A stretch of 23,450 nucleotides of DNA from Paulinella micropora (Eukaryota; Cercozoa; Imbricatea; Euglyphida). A program made the translations under genes and the position numbers. The notes under the pieces were generated by a model that saw nothing but the letters and a program-made list of their open reading frames with translations, made no database searches and was not told the origin of the DNA. The stretch covers positions 1,105,467-1,128,916 of the forward strand of contig BJOX01000070.1 in the NCBI GenBank assembly GCA_009731375.1, written 5' to 3'. Positions 1 to 5,543 of this stretch are shown here, piece after piece; position 1 is the stretch's first letter, and the number at the start of each line of letters is the position of its first letter.

Positions 1-405
1 CAGCACGTCCGCCGCTAATCTAAAGCGCCTCTTCTTGGCCATCTCTACGGACAGCTCGTTCTTAACCATCTCGAAAAGTATCTCGCAGGAGAAGTGGCGC
101 TCTGCTTTTTGGCCAAAGTTGAAAAAGCTGTTGGTGCCGGAGACGATGGCTACTACGATTAGGCAGGTCACGCTGACCCAGTCGTAGCCCGCCCGGCCCG
201 CCTCACATGCCTTGAAGCCGAAATTTCCCACGATAACGGAACAAATCGCCGGCACGATCGTAGACAGCAAGCCAAACAACAAAAAACGGTTGTAGTAGTA
301 GTAGCCGGCCGAGTTGTTGAGGCGCGCGTGCAGGGCACACTCGTCCACCACGCTGGCAAAATATTGCTCGTGCCTCGAAGACCACTTCTCTTCCTCTCGC
401 TTGAC
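1..405 (-). CDS. SLATT-like two-TM membrane protein (partial at both ends)
   Basis: The minus frame beginning at base 405 is open through all 135 codons to the left edge, so both termini are missing: the N-terminus lies in the N run and the C-terminus is off the window. The visible order is a charged helix (KREEEKWSSRHEQYFASVVD), then C and H in DECALHARLNN, an aromatic YYYY stretch, a hydrophobic segment (FLLFGLLSTIVPAICSVIV), a second one (VTCLIVVAIVSGTNSFFNF), and a cytosolic tail rich in E, K and R. Helix, two TM segments and an EL/KKRRFR helical tail match the SLATT/DUF4231 layout common in large DNA viruses and in bacterial defence effectors. It probably sits in a membrane; its role is unknown. 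Longer open frames crossing the N run on this strand are shadows here. Homology is judged by pattern only. Confidence 0.6.
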
Positions 406-967
406 NNNNNNNNNNNNNNNNNNNNNNNNNNNNNNNNNNNNNNNNNNNNNNNNNNNNNNNNNNNNNNNNNNNNNNNNNNNNNNNNNNNNNNNNNNNNNNN
501 NNNNNNNNNNNNNNNNNNNNNNNNNNNNNNNNNNNNNNNNNNNNNNNNNNNNNNNNNNNNNNNNNNNNNNNNNNNNNNNNNNNNNNNNNNNNNNNNNNNN
601 NNNNNNNNNNNNNNNNNNNNNNNNNNNNNNNNNNNNNNNNNNNNNNNNNNNNNNNNNNNNNNNNNNNNNNNNNNNNNNNNNNNNNNNNNNNNNNNNNNNN
701 NNNNNNNNNNNNNNNNNNNNNNNNNNNNNNNNNNNNNNNNNNNNNNNNNNNNNNNNNNNNNNNNNNNNNNNNNNNNNNNNNNNNNNNNNNNNNNNNNNNN
801 NNNNNNNNNNNNNNNNNNNNNNNNNNNNNNNNNNNNNNNNNNNNNNNNNNNNNNNNNNNNNNNNNNNNNNNNNNNNNNNNNNNNNNNNNNNNNNNNNNNN
901 NNNNNNNNNNNNNNNNNNNNNNNNNNNNNNNNNNNNNNNNNNNNNNNNNNNNNNNNNNNNNNNNNNN
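406..967. other. Assembly gap (562 N)
   Basis: A run of N joins the visible part of the penton-like gene on its right to the SLATT-like gene on its left. Both are on the minus strand but in different frames, so at least one stop and one start must lie inside the gap. The true length may differ from the number of N. Confidence 0.95.
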
Positions 968-1588
968 GCCGCGCGAGACCGCGCCCGCCAGCGACACCTC
1001 CTCGTAGTTGCCGCCCGTCGAGTAAGCCAAGCTGCTGCATTCCTTGATCTTGATGCCTAGCGAAGTCGGCAGGCCTAGCGCCACGACCTGTGGCAAGACG
1101 GTGGCCTGGCCCGACGTCAGCGCAAAGAGCTCGTTCTGGGCCGAAGTCGGGAAGCCTAGCACCGCGTGCGCGCTGTCGTCGCCGCTCTTGCTGTAGATCT
1201 TGAACTCTGCCGCCGCGGACAGCGTGAACTGCAGCTTGAGCTTGGTGTCGAGATAAACCACTCCGATCGACTGTCCTACTTGTACAAAGCCCTCGTTGAT
1301 TAAAAGTGATTGCAGTGTGTCGGCCAGGGTCTCGCCAGTGTAATTCTGTGACGGGATCGTGATCGTCACGTCGCCCGTGGCCGTCGAGTTTAAGTAGAGC
1401 TTGTTGTTCTTGGAGTTGATGTTGTACGTCGCGTTCGGGATCGTCGCCCAGATGAGCTTGTATCTGCCTTGGATCGCTTCCGACAGCGACAGCCGGAACT
1501 CGGCCGGATCGCCTGAGCCTTGCACCCGGTCGCGGTCCTTGCTGCGGACCAGGATGTTCATCTCCGAAATGTTGCGTAGGCCGCTCAT
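968..1588 (-). CDS. Penton-like minor capsid protein, N-terminal 207 codons (3' end in gap)
   Basis: The ATG at 1588 opens a frame that runs into the N gap. The N-terminal half follows the pattern of penton/minor capsid proteins of polinton-like viruses and nucleocytoviruses: a SKDRD box near residue 16, a beta-rich stretch (EFRLSLSEAI), an IPNATYNINSKNN box (about residues 50-62), then a SQNYTGETLADTLQSLL segment that would span the start of a jelly roll. Such proteins form the pentameric vertices around the double jelly-roll capsomers. The gene is divergent from the fibre-like gene at 1642 across a 53-bp spacer, which suits a vertex protein paired with its receptor-binding partner. The assignment rests on motif memory; a structure prediction showing a single jelly roll would settle it. 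Confidence 0.55.
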
Positions 1589-1641
1589 TTCTGAGAAAAA
1601 AAATAAATGTTGTCACTAGTCTAGTACAAGAGGAAAAAAAT
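1589..1641. promoter_or_regulatory. Divergent promoter between penton-like and fibre-like genes
   Basis: This 53-bp AT-rich spacer serves two ATGs that face outwards. It contains an 11-bp inverted repeat, ACTAGTCTAGT (1615-1625), flanked by A tracts on both sides, so the two virion genes may share one control element. The same 9-mer CTAGTCTAG occurs on the coding strand just upstream of the gene starting at 8324. Confidence 0.5.
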
Positions 1642-2871
1642 ATGCTGACGCTGAGTGGCAACAAGCGCCTGCGCCTGGAGGATGTGGTCGAGACCAAACC
1701 GTTGCCTAGCATGGTCACGGCCTTTGGCGAACACAAGGTCGCGGAGTCTACCCCGCTAGTGCAGGAGACTTTCCCTTACACGGGCACCCTGAACTCGCGC
1801 AAGTTCGCGACCTCTGGCTCCGTGACCACCGCCGCCGGCCTCTTGTCGCTCAGCGGCGCCGCGCAGGCCGAGACGCTCCGTCGCTGCAAGTACCGCGCGG
1901 GGCAGGGGCTCGTCTGCCGCTTCACGGCGCTGTTCCCCGCCACGGCCAACGTGGCTAATTCGGCCATGGCCGGCCTAGGCGACGACAACAACGGCTTCTT
2001 NNNNNNNNNNNNNNNNNNNNNNNNNNNNNNNNNNNNNNNNNNNNNNNNNNNNNNNNNNNNNNNNNNNNNNNNNNNNNNNNNNNNNNNNNNNNAACAGCTG
2101 CCTGGGCGGCGACGACGACATGGACCGCAAGGACTGGGCCAAGGGCAACATCTTTCAGATCCAGATGCAGTACCTAGGGTTTNNNNNNNNNNCTTGGGGT
2201 TTGGGGCCGTCACGTTTTCGGTCGAGAGGCAGTCGGACGGGGTATTAGTACCCGTGCACCGGATCCAGTACGCGGGCGCCAACACGACGCCTTCGCTCTC
2301 CAACGCCAGCTTGCCGTTCAGGCTCAAGACGACTGGCGCGGGCGGCCTGGTGCGCACTGCTAGCGTCGGCGTCCTGGTCGAGGGTCCCGTGAGACAGCTG
2401 GGCATTAATTTTGCGCGCACCAACGTGCAGACGATTGGCACGACCGAACAGAACGTGTTGGTGATCCGCAACAAGAGCTTGATCGGTGCGCTCCCTAACA
2501 ACGACCTGCTGTTCCCGATCCTGCTGACTGCTACGGCCGTGTCTGGCACCAAGCCCGTGATCATCCGAGTGCTCACGCAAGCCACGTTCGGCAGCGCGCC
2601 GACCTACGCGAACCACGACACGGCCTCGAATACCGAATACTCCGCTTCGCTGGTCACGGTGTCTACTGGCAATGCGGCGGCCGCGTGCGTCGTGTCGGCC
2701 AGTGGCTCGGCGTCTGCCAGCCTGGACCTGAGCAGGCTCAATATCGCTATCGGGCCGGGAGAAGTACTATGTATTGCGGCTAGCACTACTACCAGCACGG
2801 CAGATGTGCATATGAGCTTGTCCTGGTACGAAGACGTACGAAAAAAAAGAAAGTTCGTCTTGTATTATTAA
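1642..2871 (+). CDS. Fibre-like virion surface protein (interrupted by two assembly gaps)
   Basis: The ATG at 1642 follows an A7 tract. The visible parts are residues 1-119, a 30-codon middle piece (2093-2182) and a 225-residue C-terminal part from 2194. The N-terminus has a basic NKRLRLED box; then come GLGDDNNGFF before the first gap, DWAKGNIFQIQMQYLGF in the middle piece and GFGAVTFSVE with VHRIQYAGAN after the second gap. This order resembles a beta-rich surface or fibre-like family seen in giant viruses and some phages, for which I know no settled name. The middle piece is out of frame with both neighbours as written. Gap lengths are estimates, so I do not call a frameshift. A role at the virion surface is inferred from sequence type and from pairing with the penton-like gene. 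Confidence 0.55.
   Translation: MLTLSGNKRLRLEDVVETKPLPSMVTAFGEHKVAESTPLVQETFPYTGTLNSRKFATSGSVTTAAGLLSLSGAAQAETLRRCKYRAGQGLVCRFTALFPATANVANSAMAGLGDDNNGFXXXXXXXXXXXXXXXXXXXXXXXXXXXXXXXXQLPGRRRRHGPQGLGQGQHLSDPDAVPRVXXXXLGFGAVTFSVERQSDGVLVPVHRIQYAGANTTPSLSNASLPFRLKTTGAGGLVRTASVGVLVEGPVRQLGINFARTNVQTIGTTEQNVLVIRNKSLIGALPNNDLLFPILLTATAVSGTKPVIIRVLTQATFGSAPTYANHDTASNTEYSASLVTVSTGNAAAACVVSASGSASASLDLSRLNIAIGPGEVLCIAASTTTSTADVHMSLSWYEDVRKKRKFVLYY
2001..2092. other. Assembly gap (92 N) inside fibre-like gene
   Basis: This run of N falls inside the fibre-like coding region, just after a GFF motif that in related proteins precedes a conserved glycine/aromatic segment. The following piece reads sensibly only from base 2093, one base out of register with the upstream frame. 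Confidence 0.95.
2183..2192. other. Assembly gap (10 N) inside fibre-like gene
   Basis: This is a ten-N scaffold join. The ten bases before it (cctagggttt) and after it (cttggggttt) are near copies, and both encode LGF in their sensible frames. The join therefore probably holds an overlap rather than missing sequence. Confidence 0.9.
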
Positions 2872-2885
2872 AAAACAGAAAAGGA

Positions 2886-3524
2886 ATGAAGATCGCGTCA
2901 ATCGATCCGGGATTGAGAAATCTTGGAGTGGTCGTGCTCGAAAAAGACAACAGCACCAACGCCATCACAGTCACGTATGCCAGTGTGCTGAGCATAGCCA
3001 GACAGGACGACACTGACTCATTCAAGACCAAGTCCCTGTTCGCGTGCCTTAGCGCGATTGAGGAACTCTACAACGCCGATCTCTGTGTTGTGGAAGATCA
3101 AAACTTTGGGAGAGCAAATACCAATCCGGACAATCTGCTCATTCAAGCGGCGGCCGGCGCAACTATGCACAGTCTCGGTGCTAAGGAGCTACTTTTCTAC
3201 CAGAGCTCATTCAAGTTTTCGTGCTTCTTCTCACTTACTCCGACGATATCCGGTCGAGTCAAGGGGAAATACAAAGTTCAATCCAAAGTTTTGGCTCAAA
3301 ATTTAATAGAATCGTTCAGCGTTACGGGCGAGACTAGATGCCTCACAGAGTCAGATCATCTGAGCGACGCCTTCGGTCTCGCGTTCGCCGCGCTCGTTAA
3401 AGGGATCGGACAAGCGCGGGGCGTCCAGCAGGGAGCGCGTCGCTCGCTGCCTGTACCGATTGCTGTTGGGGTGCATCGGAAGAAGCAGGAGCAGCCGCCT
3501 TGTGTTGGTTCCATTTCGAGCTGA
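2886..3524 (+). CDS. RuvC-like Holliday junction resolvase (poxvirus A22 type)
   Basis: This nuclease would cut four-way DNA junctions during replication or before packaging. The RNase H-fold signature is visible: SIDPGLRNLG puts the first catalytic Asp at residue 7, CVVEDQ gives Glu70, and SDHLSDAFGLA supplies Asp157, His158 and Asp161. The family is usually about 170-190 residues. Here the frame runs to 212, and the last 40 or so residues (after LVKGIG) look unstructured and overlap the antisense YABBY-like gene, so the tail may be unconstrained. The ATG at 2886 is 14 bp past the fibre-like stop, after an A-rich leader, on the same strand. The catalytic residues make the family call firm; the tail is not. 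Confidence 0.85.
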   Translation: MKIASIDPGLRNLGVVVLEKDNSTNAITVTYASVLSIARQDDTDSFKTKSLFACLSAIEELYNADLCVVEDQNFGRANTNPDNLLIQAAAGATMHSLGAKELLFYQSSFKFSCFFSLTPTISGRVKGKYKVQSKVLAQNLIESFSVTGETRCLTESDHLSDAFGLAFAALVKGIGQARGVQQGARRSLPVPIAVGVHRKKQEQPPCVGSISS

Positions 3525-3733
3525 TGTACGCCATGCGCTCTTTGTGCGCCATCGCCTTGACTTCGGGCGTGGCCATCTGTTCCTAAGTTTGGACAAAGAA
3601 AATATTATCAATGGTCTCAAAGGAAAAAATGACAGACTTTAAAGAACGTGTTATACGCGGATGGTGCCCTGGGCTTCTTTTCCTTGACAGGAGCAGCAGC
3701 GGTGGCTTGTCCACAAGTTTGACAAGAAGACAT
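3397..3733 (-). CDS. Small YABBY/HMG-like protein encoded by two exons (3733-3638 and 3582-3397)
   Basis: Exon 1 starts at the ATG at 3733 and encodes 32 residues with a CxxC (C4, C7) and a basic KEKKPRAPSAYNTFFK stretch. Without splicing the frame ends six codons later. Exon 2 starts at 3582 in phase 0 and encodes 61 residues beginning EQMATPEVKAMAHKERMAYI, then a SSKWNQHK box, ending in a low-complexity Ala/Gln tail. The RAPSAYN-F-K box plus a downstream helix with a conserved Trp is the hallmark of YABBY/HMG-like domains found in plants and as small proteins in large DNA viruses; the two halves supply one complete domain of about 93 residues in total. It is likely a DNA-binding chromatin-like or transcription protein. 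Exon 2 overlaps the resolvase 3' end by 128 bp. A sequencing indel is the alternative to an intron. Confidence 0.7.
3583..3637 (-). other. Predicted 55-nt GT-AG spliceosomal intron
   Basis: On the coding strand the segment begins GTCTGTC and ends CAAACTTAG, is T-rich, contains in-frame stops, and has a possible branch-point TTGATAAT about 25 nt before the acceptor. Its removal joins two phase-0 codons exactly inside the YABBY/HMG-like domain. The length suits the very short introns of many protists. Confidence 0.65.
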
Positions 3734-3807
3734 CTCTTAGTTTTGCCTTTGTTGCTTGTTGATAATAGAGTAGAAGAAGAAAAAAATTTTATTGGTTAAA
3801 ACAAATT

Positions 3808-4896
3808 TTAACGCTTGTTGGATCGAAACAGAGGAGAAGTTCTCGTTCTTAGCGCTTCCCTGCACGCCGCTTCCAAAATGTCCCGGTCTTCGTCAAAGTA
3901 GACATTGATCTTGCGCATAGCTCCTCCCACCAGCCTCTCTGCCTTGGGAGGCTCTTGTCCCTGATGCCTCGCGCGGTACCTGGCAGCCGCCAGCTTGCCT
4001 GCCTTGATCAACAGCGCCGTCCTCTCGGCACCAGCTGGCTTGGGAGACGAGACCAGCTGCAAAAAGACGTCCGTCATTGCCAACTCCTTCCTTGGTACTG
4101 CTGGCTCGGGCACTGGCACTGGTGCGGTGATCATCGGCAATGCAATCATTTCTTTGAGCGTTCCCATGGCCTGTCGCGCACTGTTGCGCGCCTCGTCCGC
4201 GATAAACAGCTTGTCTCTGTCGTCCAGCTTCAGACCCTGCGCCTCCAGTATATTCTTGTACAAGCTCACGTGCGCGGCCGCCATCTCCACCAGAGCGCCG
4301 CTTGCTTCTTGGCACAATCTCCTTCGTGCATCCAGTACCGCGATCTTCTGTTCGATGATCTCGAGCTCTGAACTTGGCTCGACGCGGCGCTTTTTGTTCG
4401 TAGGCTGTTCGATCGTGTCCAGCACATCGCGCCTCGTCTTCTCCGACAGCTGCTCGCGTCTCATGGGCATTGCCGCCTCGAGCTCCTCATCCCCGACCAC
4501 CGCCCGTGCCGCGATGTTCGCCTGCTCTGACCGCAGCTGTTTTGCCCTTTCCCCTGGTACCAGAGCCAGCACTTGGAGCAGCTTGTCGAAGGGCAGGCAG
4601 TCGACTGGTTTGCCCCTTTGACCGTCGGCCCGTGCAAATTGAACTCTCTTGAGTGAACGCTGAATATCCAGCTTTTCGGCCTGGGGCTGCAGTCTGGTGT
4701 AAGCAACCCGTGCATCCTTGTCAGAGCATCCCTTGAAAGAGGCTATCGCGTCGATGACAGAGAAAAAGCCGTCCTGTTGTCTCTTCACTGATTTTCCAAA
4801 GTCGGCCTCTTGTAGTCCCATGAGCATTGGGTTTGCCTCGATAGCCTCGTTGGTGGCACCGGTGGTCACAGTCTTGTCGCTTTGCTCTTGCATCAT
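3808..4896 (-). CDS. Putative DNA-binding protein with GQR-PV / LVPGERAKQLR domain, helical C-terminus
   Basis: The frame could start at 5001, but I prefer the tandem ATG at 4896/4893: it places the tandem RAGATTY repeat (4961-4974) 65 bp upstream, as for PCNA and VLTF3. That gives 362 residues. The N-terminal third has FFSVIDAIASFKGCSDKDAR, then QFARADGQRGKPVDCLPFDK, LVPGERAKQLRSEQANIAAR and AVVGDEEL. This order recurs in giant-virus and algal proteins with Bro/KilA-like architecture, where it is thought to bind DNA; I know no firm name. An SV40-like NKKRRVEP cluster follows, then a long helical region (ELEIIEQKIAVLDARRRLCQ) and a C-terminal KINVYFDEDRD segment. A regulatory role is inference. 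Confidence 0.5.
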   Translation of the reverse strand: MMQEQSDKTVTTGATNEAIEANPMLMGLQEADFGKSVKRQQDGFFSVIDAIASFKGCSDKDARVAYTRLQPQAEKLDIQRSLKRVQFARADGQRGKPVDCLPFDKLLQVLALVPGERAKQLRSEQANIAARAVVGDEELEAAMPMRREQLSEKTRRDVLDTIEQPTNKKRRVEPSSELEIIEQKIAVLDARRRLCQEASGALVEMAAAHVSLYKNILEAQGLKLDDRDKLFIADEARNSARQAMGTLKEMIALPMITAPVPVPEPAVPRKELAMTDVFLQLVSSPKPAGAERTALLIKAGKLAAARYRARHQGQEPPKAERLVGGAMRKINVYFDEDRDILEAACREALRTRTSPLFRSNKR

Positions 4897-4960
4897 CTTC
4901 GTTCGGTTGAATTGTGTCAGTGTCGCGGACACAGTCGTTTCTTTTTCAAAACCTAGTTTC

Positions 4961-4974
4961 AAGATTCGAGATTC
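4961..4974 (-). promoter_or_regulatory. Tandem 7-bp promoter-like repeat upstream of the 4896 gene
   Basis: The plus strand reads AAGATTC-GAGATTC, so the coding strand of the minus gene reads GAATCTCGAATCTT. It lies 65 bp before the ATG at 4896. Similar tandem repeats lie 61 and 67 bp before the VLTF3 and PCNA starts. Confidence 0.5.
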
Positions 4975-5034
4975 AAAAGAGGTCGACCGGGCCGGGATCA
5001 TTTCAGGCCACCCATTTCATAAACCGGTTTTTGC

Positions 5035-5081
5035 GTGAAATTTGGTGAAGCTACAAAAGTGTAGCTACACCAAATTTTGAC
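5035..5081. repeat. Palindrome 1: 17-bp arms with 6-nt loop
   Basis: The left arm AAATTTGGTGAAGCTAC (5038-5054) pairs with GTAGCTACACCAAATTT (5061-5077) with a single mismatch around loop aaaagt. Pairing weakly continues outwards (GTGAAA/TTTGAC). The left flank TTTTGCGTGAAATTTGGTGA is shared with palindrome 2 and nearly with palindrome 3. Confidence 0.85.
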
Positions 5082-5127
5082 GGTCTTTTCGCACGAGTCT
5101 CTTTGGTGGCAAAAGACGCAGGTTTTG

Positions 5128-5176
5128 CGTGAAATTTGGTGACACGACAAATATGTCGTGTCACCAAACTTTTACG
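5128..5176. repeat. Palindrome 2: about 21-bp arms with 6-nt loop
   Basis: The left arm TTTGGTGACACGAC (ending at 5148) pairs with GTCGTGTCACCAAA (from 5155) around loop aaatat. The complementarity extends outwards through AAATTT/AAACTTT and CGT/ACG with a couple of mismatches. Confidence 0.85.
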
Positions 5177-5183
5177 AATTTTG

Positions 5184-5232
5184 CGTAAAATTTCGTGAAG
5201 TATCAGATTTGATACTACACCAAAATTTCACG
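5184..5232. repeat. Palindrome 3: degenerate copy
   Basis: The left arm CGTAAAATTTCGTGAAGTATC and right arm GATACTACACCAAAATTTCACG pair with several mismatches. The outer arm (GCGTRAAATTTSGTGA) is shared with palindromes 1 and 2, while the inner tip differs in each: GCTAC, CACGAC and GTATC. Confidence 0.75.
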
Positions 5233-5270
5233 GGTCCAGCGCTCGTGATCAGAAAAAACGAGTGGTGTAT

Positions 5271-5304
5271 AAGCTGAGTACCCCAAGGATGTGGTACTCA
5301 GCTT
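5271..5304. repeat. Perfect 12-bp hairpin
   Basis: AAGCTGAGTACC (5271-5282) and GGTACTCAGCTT (5293-5304) are exact reverse complements around a 10-nt loop. It is unrelated in sequence to the three upstream palindromes. Confidence 0.85.
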
Positions 5305-5338
5305 TTTGCCGTGCCCGGTGGCAGGGTGGGCCACCCGA

Positions 5339-5360
5339 GGAAAATTCCCGGGAAATTTCC
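5339..5360. repeat. 22-bp near-perfect palindrome
   Basis: GGAAAATTCCC meets GGGAAATTTCC with no spacer and one mismatched pair. Its centre CCCGGG can only fold as a cruciform, unlike the looped hairpins beside it. It ends 6 bp from the stop of the 42-aa membrane peptide. Confidence 0.8.
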
Positions 5361-5366
5361 TTTTTC

Positions 5367-5495
5367 TTACACGTCCGGGCCGGCCGGTGCCACCACTCTC
5401 TCGTCCGGACACCTGACCGGGAAAAAAGCGATACAGAGGCCACCGGCCACCCCTACAATCGAGACGGTGATAATTGCCACCACGAGCGGTTCCAT
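5367..5495 (-). CDS. 42-aa single-pass membrane peptide
   Basis: The ATG at 5495 is preceded on its strand by an A6 tract, as for many genes here, and the frame closes at 5367-5369. The product begins MEPLVVAIITVSIVGVAGGL and continues CIAFFPVRCPDERV: a hydrophobic helix of about 22 residues from position 4, followed by a short polar tail. A small virion or host-membrane peptide is the natural reading, since several neighbours are also small membrane proteins. It has no known homologue that I can name and could be a chance frame. The upstream A tract and the clean TM-plus-tail layout favour it. Confidence 0.5.
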   Translation of the reverse strand: MEPLVVAIITVSIVGVAGGLCIAFFPVRCPDERVVAPAGPDV

Positions 5496-5543
5496 TTTTT
5501 CACTAATGCTCTCTTTAATTAGAATACACAATCTAAGAATTTT

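Larger units (their letters stand above)
4897..5366. other. Non-coding palindrome-rich region (candidate origin or recombination site)
   Basis: No convincing gene lies in these 470 bases. They hold the RAGATTY promoter-like repeat (4961-4974), three related long hairpins (5035-5232), a perfect 12-bp hairpin (5271-5304), a GC-rich GTGGC/GGGCCACC inverted element near 5317-5335 and a 22-bp near-palindrome (5339-5360). This density is unique in the window; every other spacer is under about 150 bp. It is suited to an origin, a recombinase target or a packaging signal. Confidence 0.6.

Noticed and set aside
168-1736. A 522-codon minus frame spanning the penton-like gene and the large gap
   Set aside because: It exists only because N codons are open in every frame; its visible parts are Arg/Pro-rich shadows, while the frame from 1588 gives recognisable penton-like sequence and the frame at 405 gives the TM protein.
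2093-2182. Frameshift in the fibre-like gene
   Set aside because: The middle piece is out of frame only relative to estimated gap lengths; no frameshift can be inferred across N.
3611-3799. A 62-codon plus-strand frame over YABBY-like exon 1
   Set aside because: It has no recognisable motif and is antisense to the conserved PRAPSAYNTFFK box.
4897-5001. A 35-codon N-terminal extension of the 3808-4896 gene
   Set aside because: It would place the tandem RAGATTY element inside coding sequence. The same element is non-coding 61-67 bp before VLTF3 and PCNA, and the tandem ATG at 4896 fits that spacing.
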